NCBI RefSeq assembly: GCF_000247815.1
Contig: NC_021674.1
Coordinates: 10,449,626 to 10,513,625 of the forward strand
Direction of reading: 5' to 3'
DNA: 64,000 bases
DNA from: Ficedula albicollis
Lineage: Eukaryota; Chordata; Aves; Passeriformes; Muscicapidae
The notes under the pieces are model-generated. The model was not told where the DNA came from. It made no database searches and saw only the letters and a program-made list of their open reading frames with translations. The position numbers and the translations under genes were made by a program. Below are positions 12,393 through 26,839 of this stretch, piece by piece; the first letter of the stretch is position 1, and each line of letters begins with the position of its first letter.

Positions 12393-12937
12393 TATCTGTC
12401 TGCACTAGCCCTGTGCAAATTCTGCATGAGTCCAGCTGTGTAAAAGCAAGAAGAGTGGTGATGTTAATTCAGTATAACTATTGGACAGATTTGGTATGGT
12501 TTTGTGTTGCAGTTCTGTAATGGACTGTAGGAAAGCAGAGGGATGTTCTATTGATGAGCAGGCTGAGCTACAAAATCCTTGGGCGTCAGTCTATAAATAT
12601 TTATTGTTTGTGTATGTGTATTTGTTCATATACATGCTTGGATGTGACTACTTCCTACTACTACACTTTTTTATTCTGTCAACCTGACAAAAAGGTGGTA
12701 AACAGCCACTCTTGTGAAGAACAGGGCATTTTTAGAACCTTTCAAATTTCCTTTATGAGGAGCACTGTGGTAAATTTCTTGGTGTTACAACTACAAGAAG
12801 CACATTAGGAAGCAGTGCTGACATTAGTGTCTCACCACATATTTAATCCAGCTAAAAAAACCCTTGAGGTAGCCATAATTTACCAGGCTGAAGAGCAGAG
12901 AGGGCTGGCAAAGCCATCTCATCAGGAAATGCAAAGT

Positions 12938-12993
12938 GGTGACTTGGTTTAATTTAATCCAAAGGATGTTGGTGGCTTGGTTGAATTTAATCC
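12938..12993. repeat. Imperfect two-copy repeat, 33-bp period
   Basis: GGTGACTTGGTTTAATTTAA at 12938 and GGTGGCTTGGTTGAATTTAA at 12971 differ at two positions over the matching 23 bases. The 10-base spacers are less similar. Confidence 0.8.
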
Positions 12994-15900
12994 CAATGAA
13001 GTAACCAGCTAACTGTCTGCAGGAGGAAATGTCATGTTAGTCATGATATGGGTATATCACCTCTTCACCACCATTAATTACATTGCATTACTGAAAAGCA
13101 AAATATGTGTATTATGCAATTTTACAACATGGCTTTCCATACATAATGTATTGATATAAATTAGAATTGCTTTTTACAGATGAATTGAAATGCTGTGTGT
13201 TACCAATATACAAGTTTTATTTACAGTTGCAGTTGCTGTATGTAAAATGACAGTATTAAACTTAAAAGTGCCTCTCAAGTTGATAAATGCCAACTTGATA
13301 CTAAACACATTAATATTCAGTTAAAATTAGCAATCAATTTACTTGGATATTGGAGGTTAGCCAGGGATAGATCTGAAGTTGTATTAGGTATATCATACTG
13401 GTCTGAATACATCATATGCTGTTGCAAAAGCATTGTGCTAATTTTAGCTTACAAAGAGGATGAAGATAAACTGCCTGCTGCTAGTTTGCCATATGCTATC
13501 CTGGTGATAATATTCAAGTCAAAAATATTCTGCAGAGAGTCTTATTGTTTCAGCAAAAGAAAAGTGGAACAGAGTTAAGCAAATTTCTGCTCTGTAAATG
13601 TATACCAAATAATGAAATAAAACAAATCTCAAATGCTGGTAATGAGATCTGTGAAATTTGTTTTGGGTTTATTGGCTTTCATGGGAGTCAACAATTTATT
13701 TTAGTATATATTTGATCCAATTGCATCTATTTCTCGCATGTAAATCTTAAAATCAATCTAAATAAAAATCGAACTTTGTTCTGGTAGGCAAAAATATAGT
13801 CTGAGTTGCTCCTAACTAGTTAAGCTTCTCATCCTTCAAGTTTGGTACAGGAATAGATGTGCTGCTGAGCTGATTTTTCATGAGCTTCTCCCTTTTCTTT
13901 GTTTATTTAAAAACACAAAACATATTCTGATTTCCATATGGGGAGGAATTTGCTTCTGTGTGTTCAGTGAGGAGCATTTGCCTTCTCCATCTGCACCCGT
14001 GGCCAGGAGAGGGGTGTGTGAGGAGGGGTGCCCAGACCCCTGGGGTTGCAAAGGCTGGGGAGAAGCTTTGCATTAACAAGTGGTGAAAAGCTTGACCTTG
14101 GAATGACCTGGGTCAAGCAAACCTCCTGCCTAAGTGTCCCATTTGGACATGGATACCTGTGGGGTGAGGGAAGAGATAAAGGAAGGGGGAGGAAGATAAA
14201 GTAATCCTATTGACCTGGGAACTTTTCAGATATTGCAAGCGAGGGAACATCAGGAATAATAAAAGAGCAGCAATATTTGCCTGCCCCCTGTACCTGTGTA
14301 ATGTCATTTCCAAAGGGCTGGAGTAGATAATAGCAAATGTGCTTTCAAGTATCAGTTCAATCTCTTGAAGTGATGGGGAAGGCTGGATGCTCTGATCTGG
14401 TGGGTGCTGGAGAGTGTTATACAATCCTCGTCACTGCAGAGAGAATTGTATAAATGGACAAAGATCTGCTGATTACATCTTTTGCTAAAGTGTTAAGTAA
14501 AAGATCTGGCTACAAGAGATGGCGAGTCTACTATTGTCTGGTCTTCTGACTTGTTTTTATAGGGGTTTTCACAGGAACAAATACCAATTACCAAAATAAA
14601 AGCAAGCAGTGTGGCCAGTCCATATCATGGTAGGACACATGCTCTTGAGTCAGCGTGGGCAGGAAGCTTGACAGGTCTGTCCCCCACCATTGCCATTGCA
14701 TCTTTATCTCTCTGCTTCATTGTTTGCCACTGAGTGCTTGAAATTCCAGTTTCCAAGTAAAAACTTCCTGTTTCTTGCATTTGCATTCAGTTTGGTAAGA
14801 CATAAATTTAGTTATCTATCAAGGAGGGCGGTTTTTTTTCCTCTCTCAAGTAAGGCAAAATAGAAGAAATTAATTATGATTTGGTGATAAGAGGCAGAAT
14901 TTTGCATTTTCCCAGATTGTCTGTGGCAGGAAGCATAAGGTTGTATTCTTGTGATAAGGTGATGGATGGGAGCTAAATTCAGCCTTTCCATCCTCAGTAA
15001 TTTTAGAAAGAGCCCTGAAGTCCAGATCTTGCTTAGAAACAGAGATGGGCATATTCAGTCTTCATTAGCCGTAGTTTCCTTGCTAGAGCATTGCTGCTTG
15101 TAAGTTTTTACTGTTCTGTGTAGTATTCAAAGGTAATAGTGCACATATTCTTGTAGTCATCTCAATCCTGAATTTTCCTTTGGAGAGTTTCATTCCCTCC
15201 ATTGACTGTGAAGGGACTCAGGGAGGATTAATCACCTTGTTCAGACACTTACCTTGGCAGTCTGACTTATATGCTTAGAGTGAGGAGAGATGAAACTGTG
15301 CTAAACCTTGACATTCCTTTAGGATGGAAATGTTTTTCCTTTGTGGAGAAGGAGAATGAGGTGTTTTGTACTGCTGAGGATTAGAGGAGTGGGCTCAGGT
15401 ATGGTGTGTGTAGGTGAGGCTGCGTCCTCTGCAGCTCCTGAGCACAGTGGTCTGAGCATCTCATGACATTGGTTGTGTTTGCAGACCTGCATGGGTAACT
15501 GACGTGTTCAAAAATCTTGGCATTCATAAAAAAATACATGTATACACTTTTTTTGTTGTTTTAATATTATTTGGGGGAGGGGTTAGTGTCCCATGCCTAG
15601 CTGTCAAGAAGCCAGGATTCCAGCTTTTCCTAACTTTAAGAGGTTGCTTGCTTTATTAGTGCATATGTGGTTTTGGTTGAAGGTTCTCATACGACTCTGG
15701 GAGCTGAGAACTTCAATATAAAACATGATGACTGGGGCTTCTGAAACTATGTAGCAGCGCTTTGCTCAACCTGCAACTCAACATGGTTGAAGTCTTGCAT
15801 GAGATCAGAGGCTCCATGAGGGAAGCCTTGAAGCAAAACCTGTTGCTGGGTTGAAGTGGTAGGAAATGGACATATTTAGTTTTGCTGTGCTATTTGAGCA

Positions 15901-17451
15901 AAGGGTCCTTCGGCAGCTGGCACTGCATGTTTCAGAACTTCTCTCCGTTTTTAAATATAAAATCAGAGTTTAACCTGCTTCTACTCCAAACTAACAAGAT
16001 GTACATTGGTCCATTTGAGTGTGCTCATACGCATTCAAAACGGCTCATTTTTCCACTTCATTTTTGTAGTCGTATTTGTAGCTATCCTGACTAGCACATG
16101 AGGTAGAGAGGTAAGGGGTTAATAATTTTTACGCAGAATAGTGAACTCTTATTTCCATTTTGAAGTCCTCTTTGGATGCTGTCCTGAAAAATATCTCCGA
16201 ACTCTATACTGTGTCCCAGAAACGTGGAATTCGGTGAAATTCGGGGCTTGCTTCCTTGGGAGGCTGCGAGTACAAAGCCTAAGGATAGTGCTGGAGGTTT
16301 GCAGGCACGGAGGGAGGGCTGTTTACTGGCAGCAGCAGTGTGGGCTTTCATTCAGCACCTTGTCAGCGTGCCTTATCTGGGATCTTGGGGGATGGCTCTC
16401 TGGGGTAAGCCCAGGGAAGGGAGCTGAGTGAGGTGTTTCCAAGATTGTCCTGGCAGAGGCTTTCTTTTGAGTCATTCTGCTTCCTCTGCAGGAGTCACAA
16501 CCAGCACAGATACTTGCAGTGCCTTGGAAAGTTGGGCTTTCCAGCATGTTTGTTGGCTGCTCTGAGGCTTTGACCTCCTCCTTTACAGCTCATGTAATCT
16601 TTGGATGTGCACCTGCCATTTTGAGTGTCTTCTTTCATGCTTTTTAGTGAGGTTCATGTGCAGCTTTGAATATGCATGAAGTCTCCTGGGCTGGTAAGGG
16701 GTGAGCATAAAGGATAGCTTCCTCATGATCTTACAGGCAACTGCCCTCTCCAGGTCAATATTCCCTTGTTCAGGTCACTGCTGAGATCATATTCATTGCA
16801 AGTATGGTGCTCATGTCAAAGTATTTTCCACAGAAACTGTTAAGTATAGGTGAGAATGCTTTTTAGCTGAACTTTGAATTTCAACCCATGATTATAGATG
16901 AAAATCTGTCTCCTCATCTGCCTCAGCCGCATATTGCAGGTGCAGCTGGTCAGGCATTAAAAATGACGAAATTCAGAGTAGCTTTGCATAGAAACCAGCA
17001 TCATGATTAGAAATGGTTCAGAGGCTGGCATTGTTGGCGACTGCTCAGATGATTCGCAGGTATTTGTCAAAGCCTTTTCCAGTCTCAAGAGAATCACCTG
17101 TTTTGGCATCAGTGAGTATTGTTCCAGAATTGCAATGGGAAGGAGTGCAGATCTGTGACTAGTGATTGCTTTTCTGCCTGACAAGCCTTGGTGACCCAGT
17201 CTTCAGGTGGAGACACTTGCCTGCAGGTCCTAAGGCATACAGCAAAAGTTGTGTATGGAGGAAGAAAGCAGCTAACATACAGCTGCAAAACTGTGTTTGC
17301 TCAACATGCAATGAGTTTATTAGAAGAGACTCATTCTGAGTGGAAGCGGGAAATAGTATTTACTAGAATTTATTTGACTGCTTCAGGATAATTTAATACA
17401 GGTTTTCAAGTATTTTCTTTCCTTTTCACACACATCTAAGCATGTCTCTAA

Positions 17452-17485
17452 CATATTTATATATACATATATATATATATATATA
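17452..17485. repeat. AT dinucleotide microsatellite
   Basis: An alternating TA/AT stretch with one C interruption. It is simple sequence within the intron. Confidence 0.9.
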
Positions 17486-20400
17486 AAACAAAGCTGTCCT
17501 GACCTTCATCAGAATAGTCTGCTAGTGCTTTGCCTGCCTTCATCAAATAGCAGTATGACAGAACCACTCTGATTCATATTTTTAAGGGATGTTATTCTGA
17601 CCTCAAAAACTGATACTTCCTTAGCCAGTGCCAGAAAGTCCTTTCTGTGGTTGTAGTCCCCATTTTTTCAGCAATTAAGACTCAGGTGGCATCAGAATAA
17701 CAACTGATTTTAATAGCCACTTTAGCCACCTCCATTATGAGGAGGAAGCATGCAGAGCTTCTGCAGAGCCTCAGAGCTCTGCAGCATGACCTCAAGTGAC
17801 CAGAATCAAAAACCAGTGCAACTCTTGAACGGAAAGGTCTACATCATCCAAACTGCGCTGACTCTTGTCCAAGAACACACTGTTTACCTGTTCCTTCCAA
17901 ACTGGTCAACTTTCTGCAAGGCTGAGATGTGGGTGTTGGGGGATTTTTTTGCTTATCTCAGTGCAGCTTGGCTAGTTTTCACAGAACTGCTCTTCACTAG
18001 CTTGTAGATGCATGTTGAGGATTGTGTTTTTTGTTTTGGTGATTGAAGCTGAACATTCCCACTGTTGACCTAAATTTACCACCTCTGTCATGTCTGAAAG
18101 TATTTGTATATTCATCTGCAAATGTGCAGGGTGACCACTCCAATCAAAAGCAACAAATCTTACCAGAATGCATCTTGCTGAAGGCAATGTCTGAAAACAC
18201 ATTGCCATAAGCATGAAGCAGCCAAGCTTCTGTCTGGCCCTGGAGATGTGTACCCAGACCTTAATGAAGGGTGGGGTTTTCCTTATTCCAATAAATAGAT
18301 TTTGTTTGGAAAGGTGAGAGGCAGAAAGAGAGAATGTATTTTCACAGTCCTAAATAAAAGGCTATTTATGCCTAATACATTGGCAGAATTATTCCAGAGT
18401 AATTCATCCACAAGAAAATATGATCCTTGTGTCACTGCCAAGGTCAGAGAGACCTATGGTAATCTGCAGAGTAAGTTCAGGTCACCCAAGTTAAATCTGC
18501 CCAGGGGCTGACTTAGCTCACGCACCACATTTTTTCCATGATTAATTAAAGCAAACATCTTCTATAGATGAAGGCAGGGCTAAAACTGTGGTCAGCTCTC
18601 TCCCTGGAGCCAAGGTCTCCTGCTTTTCCGTTCTCCTTTCCAGGTTGTTTCTTTCATTTCCTTTCCATTCTTCTCTTTTCCTGGCATTTACAGGATGCTT
18701 AGAAAAGCCTGTCTTTTCCTTTATGAGGCAACCGGTGCCTATAAAACCATACTTGATATCTGCATGGACAGGAAGGACACGGGGACATTGCTGGTGTTTG
18801 ACCCGGTGCAGCGTTGGGCTTCTCTGTGTGTGGTGTGTCCCTGCACATCAGCTGAGAAGCACATCCTGAAAGTTGAGGTGAAAAGGATGGGGTGCACAGC
18901 AGAAATACAGTCCTTGTTAGCCTCAGCTGAGAGGGTGCCATCTGAACAGGATATTAGGCAGTTACGAAGGTGAAGCTGATGATTTTTTAGGCACTGCAAG
19001 GCTGCCTCAGGAGGAGACAGATGGAGTGGTGAGCTGGGCAGGTGAGAGTCCTCTTCCATCACTGGTGGGTGGGAAGGGTGAGACAAGGTCCTCAGCCCTT
19101 TCAACAAGGATGTGGTTGTTTCATCAGAAAAGCAAGATTCTTCTTCCTTGTGGTCTGTACCTGCTATGGGGAAGCTGATGCCTGTGGTTTCAGCCTGCTA
19201 GAACCTGAGGTTTTCTTTAGCTTCCTTGGTTACTCATTCATGTAATTTAAAGTACATCAAATTACTGAAAGCTTTTACAGTTTTTGCTTTCTACACATTT
19301 CTACACAAAAATGTTGCTCTTAGTGATAATGACAAATGCTGTGAGTTGAAAAAGAAGCCAGAAATAATTCTGGCGTACTTTTTGAAGGATGTAAATATTT
19401 TGTTGTTTTTTTCTGAAGACATGGGTGACTTTTTGCTATGACCCAGCTCTGCTTTGAGATTTCTGTGGGATTTTGGTTAAACACTCATGGAGTCAAAGAG
19501 ACAAGCTGGAAATCGCTGAGTTAACTCCTTCCTATCTTTTATCACTCTTGCAGCTGGAACTGATGCCATGAGATGTATTGACATAAATAATCAAATTCTG
19601 GGGTGCACCAGAAGCTTGTCCTTTTCCTCCTATTAGTTTGCCTATTCAAGGTAATTCTAGGCAGGTAATATCTAGGAATATATAGTGATGGAAGATGAAA
19701 TAGGTAAAAAAAAGGTGAACATGTACCTGTAGGTGATATTCAGGGAAAGTTTCTTAGTGTCCAGCATTGATCTGACTTTTCTTTTACTTTAATTGTGTTT
19801 TGGACTCCAACTTCTGTTTGTTCCTGGCTGATTTGCATTTAGATTTGCTGTTTGTTTGTTTGTTTTAATTTGGAAAGAACCCACACCTTAAACTGTAGCT
19901 GTACTGTAAATCAAACATCAAAACACCAGAAGCTGTGATAGAAAGTTGTAGGAAGCCAAAAAAATAGTGGTGTCATGAACACATTGAGTTGGAGCCTAAG
20001 GCGACGTGCTGACTTAGTAGGACTGAAGTTGCTGAAAGAGCTGTCACTGCCTGCGTGCCCTAGGTAGGGACCATCAGGATGAGCCTGATGGCCAATGGGC
20101 AACCACAAGGAGCAGGGTCAGGACCACCTTCCCATCACTGTTATTTCTCTGAAGGCCTCTCTGAGCCCTCTGAATTTTCAGGCTCTGCCATGGGGGCTGG
20201 GTTCATACCAGCCACCTGGATGTAGAGAGACTATACCCTGACCTGCCCCTCAGTGCCACCCCACCTCCCTATACCCATGGAATATTTAGGGGGAAAGTTT
20301 TTGCAGCAGAAGAGGAGTTAGTGGCCTGATCACCACGGTGGTCGTTGCTTGGTCCCTCTCATCCTGTAGAGGCACAGAATCGGGGCAGAACAGAGGGCAG

Positions 20401-23400
20401 CGGGAGCTGCGTGAGTGGCAGCAGTGTGCCTGTTTGCTGGCCACGTGCATGCAGACCCAGTGTCACCGTACCTTCACATTAAAGCCCGACTTCAGGATTG
20501 TTTATTTCTATTGTGCCTTTCTTAAGTGCCACCTCATCACAGCAGGTTTGCTTTCTGTGCTGGGAGAGGAGCAGTAGTGGAAGAATATTTTATGTGAGCT
20601 TGGCTCTGCCAAATTTATACCTTTTGGCTCCTCACCCCCTTCCCAAGGAGCAGCCTCCCACTGTTGTCATGGATACTCCAGAGGAACCACCTTTTGCTGG
20701 AGGAGCAAGAGCAGTAGGGAAAGCTCCTTGCTAGATGGCAAGGAGCAGTGGGGAACAACATTAATTCTGTGTACACCCTTCCCTTGAAAGGTCTGGCAGA
20801 GGGATGCATATTTTATAATTCAGGTGTTTTTTCTGAGTTCATTATGTGCATGGGAACATAAGTTTTGTCTTTGAGGGGCAAAGCAGTGCTAGGACAGGAT
20901 GAGGGGAGGAAATTCATGGTGCAGTCCAAATGCCATCCACTCAGTTCACGATTGCAAATGTTTCCTATCGCTGCTTAGAAAACAGGAGTATAATTGTTTT
21001 GGATCCAGCTCTTACCTTGTTCTTGTGAAACCCAGACACTGAAAGATTCATAAGTCCCTGACATTCTGACCCTCTCTGCCCAGTAGTTTAGGCCAGCAGG
21101 TACATGGGCCTCAAAGACAGCCTGTGGAAGTGGTTCTTCTGGGTGGACACAGCTAACCCTCTTCTTTTTGGACTAATACTCCTTAACAAATCAAAATTAT
21201 CTTCCTCTTGCTTTAGGAACAAGCAAATAATTAATTTGTGCCATGAGTTTAAAGCTAGATGTTTTTTCACTAGCTGCCTAATCAGGATGGTTCAGTGGCT
21301 GCGATTTGCTGGAGCAAGTGGATCTTTATTAGGCTGTATGATGTGATAGTTGGATTTTAATAATGGCAGTGGAGATATTGTTACTGTCGAAAGAGGAAAG
21401 GTAGATGAGATGGAGGCATTTTATTCTCATTGCTTTTAGAGCTGCCTTTTACAGTTGCAAAGTACCAATATATGTCACTGCATGTGGGAAAATAGAGTAT
21501 ATGGTGCTGCCATGGCATGCAAAATGAAGTTCAATGTTACTTTTCTTTCATTTGTGTCTTGGTTTTTGTTGTCAGTTGATGTAACTGATGGACTGGGGAC
21601 AGGGCAAATTTTTTTGCTTTGATGCTACTTTAAAGTGGATGGCAGTAGAAGAAATACATTGTGTATCTGCAAGAGCTTTTTTACTTGACACAAACCACTT
21701 GACAACTTCCATTGGGAGATATCTCATGTGGATTTGGTAGGTCATGAATCCTGACTTGCCTGATCTGCAGCTAGACTAACCCTCTCCTGTTCATTATGGC
21801 TGGATGACTCTGGTGGCATAGGGGGTCCAGCTCTGCAAAAGGGGATTTGGGAAAAACAGTATCTGAACTACAGTTCCTGCAGTGCAAACTGCAGCTTGGG
21901 CCAGCACTGATTGGTCTTGAATTGGCCCAAAGTGAAATGCTTTTGTTTGGTTTAACAATCCAAAGTATTTTGTCTTGTCTTGTCTAACATTTTTTGGGAA
22001 AAAAACAAAAAACCAAAAAACAGAAAACTATTTTCAATAGAATAACCTAATTTTGAATTATTTGGATGGTCAAGATTCTGGCACATATTTTCTGTTGTAA
22101 AACTGGAAATCTACAGCGTCTTCTCCTCTGGAGCAGGCATGTAGGCAGGGCCCAAGGCAATTTAGCTCTGTTTAGGGAAGAAAGCCTACTTAAATGTTCG
22201 ACACACTAAACTGTTTCTACAGATAACGCGTCCCTTAGTTTATACGTAATATGGTTCTGATCTGTGCTTTGAGCCTCTTATAGCTGCTTGTGCTCAGTCC
22301 AAGAGTCAAGTGTCTTAGGAGCTGGATAAACACAAAGATAGAGCCAGTTGTTAAGAAGCTATAGAGATTTACAAAAGTTTACCTCATGGCCATTTGGGGC
22401 ATTAGTTGGGCATATTTTCCCTACTGTGGAGCAGTCCTGTGCTCCTGCTGCTTCTTGTGCTCCTGCTTTACAAGGAAGTAAGTCTGATGGAATCCAGGGG
22501 TGGATTTACCTGTGTGTCAGTCATGTGTAGCTGACTTTTCATGGAGAGTGCAACTGGTGGGACTAGCTCTCCTGATGAGGTTGGAGAGAAAAGGTTTCAT
22601 AAAAAAGACCTGTATTTGAACAAAATAGAGGATGGCTGGAAAACAGCTTTCCCTGAGAAGCAGAGTCATCATGGTGGCTTTTAGGTTAGAGAAAAAGAAA
22701 AACCCCCAACTTTTTAAGCTTTTTACCATTCTTGGTTAAAGCAGGATGTTTTTCTGTTTGACCAGATACTTTTCTGTAGGGTATTTGCTTCCAACTGCTC
22801 AAAGTAAACTTTTGTTGCTGGCAGCAGAAAGTTGTTTGCTTCCCATACAATGAATTGCTTTCTTTTTAGTATTTCATTCGGAGATGCACAGCTCCAGAAA
22901 TATGGCACAATTTACCCACAATAACGTAGTTTTCTGAACCTCATTAAGAACTGCTTCCTGGTGCAAGAGAAAAGGTTTCCTTCATTTCAGCTATAAAAAG
23001 CTGCCAAAGAGATGAAAATGAGTAAAATCTGTGGGTTTTCCCCCGCTATTTTTCAATGCTGTTTTTACTCTTTACATAGATAACTGATTTGCTTGTTGCT
23101 TGCCTGAAGAGAATTCAAGTCAAAAAAGATGGTTGAGTTCCTAGAAAAAGGTCCCCCTGTCTCTGAAGAATGAATTACAATGATTCAAGAAAAAAATTTG
23201 AAAGTATGTGAAATTTCAGAGTGTAAATTATACTTTTCTCTGTGAATATTTGTGTAGGATATTTTTGCAACTGTGTCCTTTAGTATCTTGTAAATATGGA
23301 TACTGTCTGTGACTGACAACTTCCCACTATTTGTCATGGTCTGAAAACTTGCATGAAACATGTACTGTATCTCCTTAAGAGATGTGTGCACATGCAGACA

Positions 23401-23734
23401 CGTGGTATTTGTTCCCTGCTAATGCTCATTTTCAACCTTGTTGTTCCTCATTAACTTTTTATTAAGTATATTTGAGAAGGCTTTCTCCTTAAGGAATATG
23501 GAATAAAAAAAGGTCCCTCATCAACATCACTCTTCAAACTCACAAGCTGACCTACATCATCACTATAAATTATTTTTGAGGGATTCTGTAGGCCACTCAT
23601 TGTGCTGATTGCCATTGACCTCAGGAGCTCCAAGAGTGGGTGCTTCCTCACATCTGACTAACCATGGATCCAAAATAATAGAAAATACTTTTCTGATAAA
23701 GAAATTTCATAGTTGTTTTCTGAAATAACTTTTT

Positions 23735-23879
23735 GCTGGTAGTCTCATTCTCAGCTCATGTACCTCGCTTGTGCATTGGCAGATTGAGAGCCATCAGTGG
23801 GTTAATGGCTGGTAGTCTCATTCTCAGCTCATGTACCTCACTTGTGCATTGGCAGATTGAGAGGCATCAGTGGGTTAAT
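23735..23879. repeat. Two-copy tandem duplication, 73-bp period
   Basis: Unit 1 (23735-23807) and unit 2 (23808-23879) both start GCTGGTAGTCTCATTCTCAG and end CAGTGGGTTAAT. I see two substitutions (CTCGCTT/CTCACTT and GAGCCAT/GAGGCAT). It is a recent duplication with no coding content. Confidence 0.95.
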
Positions 23880-26839
23880 TTTACATATGCAATATATACA
23901 TGTGTGTTTAAATTTTGAAAGAATGTGTTTTGGGGAAATATTCTAAACTTAATGGCCTTTTAAAGCTAAAACTATGTTTCCCTTCAGTGGACAAGTACAG
24001 CTTGGTTTAGCAGCTGGGCACACACCCACAGACCGTGTCAGTGCCTTCCAGCTCTCTCCTGGCAAACCTGAGCACTTAGCCCCTGTGCTGCTCAGCTTGC
24101 CTCCTCAGCCACCTTGCTCTAAGGAGGAATGATAATTCCTGCGTAGCAAACTTGTCCTTCAGTACTTGTGGACATGAATAATAGCTGCTCTGACTCACAT
24201 CAGAGTCATTTGGATGCGACTTTTTCTCACCACATTCCTGTGCCAAGTTGGAGCTGTTTGTGTCAGAAACAAATTGAAAAACATATACATATAGAGAAAT
24301 TTCCACATTCTTTGATTGCCCAAGAGCGTTCAAAGCTGGTGGTCTGAAATGATCATCCTTGTTCTATTTCCTGTGAACAGTATTCCCTCTCTTTCTTCAC
24401 AGAAGAACTTGTTGCATCTGTGGACCTGCTTTTCTTGAGAATTCATAGTTTTGTACCTTATAGGAAAATTTCACACATAAGCCTGGCTTTACCTCCATAA
24501 AAAGTTGTCGTGGTGGATGTGTAGGTGTCCAGCAAACTGGAGTTTTGTTTTTGTAAGGGATAACATAGGTAAAGCTGTGGAAATTACAGTAGTTACTCTA
24601 AATTGGTATATGACATAGAAAAAAGATTAAGGAAAGCAATTTTGCTACTTACAATCTCTCTAGTACACTATGTTGCTTGAAGCTAATGAATCTTCCTTTC
24701 CACTTACCTGGAAAGGTTACTAAAGAGATTTTGGTTCTTGCAATAGTTAAAAGAGAAAGGAACCAACAGAGCTGTGGATAGATGGTGAACAGTTAAATAT
24801 TTGGCTTCGGCAATTTAGGATTTCTCATGCTAGCAGAAGCAGGAATTTGAGGAACTTGTATCTAAATGCTTGCAAAAAAAATTATGATAGAATTAAAAAA
24901 AAAAAATAAAAAAGACACTACTGAAAAGACCATGAACTTTGGGCCATTGTGTTAGGTGTTTCAGTTCATAGCACTGAACACGTTATAAATCTAGTACAGA
25001 AGTCGACAGTTTTTGTCCAAATGCAGTGAATATTTAAATTAGCTCACAAACTACAAAAGTAAATGCAAACTGTGAAGTCCTAGGAAGCAGGAACTGCTTT
25101 TAACAGGAGACATTTGGACACATACAAATAAGTTGAACATAAGGAGCTTTTAGTCAGTCCACTTAAAAGTTGCTCCAGGCCTTTCCTAGGGCTTCTGGGT
25201 GCACATCTTTCACATTTTTTTTCCTGTGAACTCCTTAAAGCAGTATTTATATGCCTATCTATAGCTGGACTGTATAAGCTGGAAGTGCGCATGTTGTTTG
25301 GTGTACCTCAGCAAAGCCAGTGCCCTGCTCTTACCCCCACCCAGAAAATTGAACAGTAGCCCCCCAAAGCTCTCTCAGATCTCCTGTCTGAGGAATGGGA
25401 AGGAGACATTTTAGAATAGTCTGGTTTTCTTTGATATAGAAATGCACACTTGATAGTAGGACAGAGCTATGTGGAGTGAGAAATAGCCTGTTACATCTGG
25501 TGAAGGTACTTTTGGTAAAGCTGTATTTGGAACTTTGAGACTGAGGTTTCTGGTCAGTTAAAATCAATTGAGGATGTTAGTCTAAAGAGCTCCATGCAGA
25601 GTCATGGATTTTGTAGTCAAGCAAAAGGCTGGAGTTTTTAGGACATCTGAATTTCCCAACCTTTTAGAAACCTCCATGACTTGGGATTGAGAATATTTAT
25701 GTCATGTCTGGGCAGCCTCGATGGTTGAGGTTTGAGAGCAGGTTTGGGAGCTGGAGTGGTTGAAAGTTGCCCAGCTGTGCCACACTGCCAGACTTTCCAG
25801 TGTCGCAGGATGATGACATTTAATTTGGGTTTGGTATGGGAGTGAGGAGACTTTGAATCATCAGTAAACTCCTGCCATGACCATGGCTGCTGAAGGCAAG
25901 TGCCTGTGCCACGTTGCTCTCCAGAAGCACCTATTTTGTCAACAAAGGTTTATAACATATCACCCAGGACAAAGAGAGCAATACCCACTGGAGGGGCTGC
26001 TGTAAGGTCGCTTGCCCTTTGCTGCTTCTGCCTCTGATTTCTGGGGGAGCGGGAGGGAAGTCGTAAGGGGCAATGACAGTGGAGAGGGGAACACAGTGAG
26101 AGGGGCCCCTGCTGGCATGGCCAGTCTGAGCCATTCAGCAGACTGAATACGATAAATGCTGCTTTATCCTTTCTTGAAAGGAACAAGATAGCACAGCCTA
26201 AATGCCTGGGTGTGCTTAAATAGGCAACTCTGGGATGCTGGAGTTGAGGGCGTTTGAAATGTGAGCTCCCCAACAGCCAGGGAGCTGCCACAGGTCACCT
26301 GCCTTGCTCCATGGGGACTGCCCCAGGTCTGGCAAGAAATCGTCCACGGACGAATTGTAGTACAAATTCCTTTCTTTGTTGGTTGGCCTCTTTCACTAGA
26401 CCATGGCCTATAAAAAATTGTGTAAAAACAATTCTTAAATATTATTTGAAAGGGCAAGCGGCCACGCTGAAAGGTTTGACAGTTTGACATATAGCGCCTG
26501 GTTCAGCTCGCCAGGGAATGGGCGTGCAGAGTCCGGGCTCTCCTTCTGCTCCTTACAGGCTCTGCATTTGGCTTTTTTTTTTTTTTTTAAATAGCATCTA
26601 GTTGCTGTGCAGAGTTGCTGTGCTCCCAGCAATTTGACAGGCAACGAGTCTGCTTCAGTGATCTTAAATCCTTTTAGACTAATTTGCGAGCGAGCAGAAA
26701 AACAGCTAGCACCTTCGGATCCAGCACTCAAAACCAGGGAATCAGGTATTGCCAATTAAAGTGCCATTTCCAACCATCATATCAAGACAGATTACTTGCA
26801 GTTCCTCTGATAATGTCATGCCATGCCTAAAGAGAAAGT

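Noticed and set aside
18695..18973. 92-codon frame preceded by a pyrimidine tract and CAG, resembling an exon
   Set aside because: There is no recognisable family and no continuity with MEIS1. Overlapping frames run on both strands, so it is probably chance.
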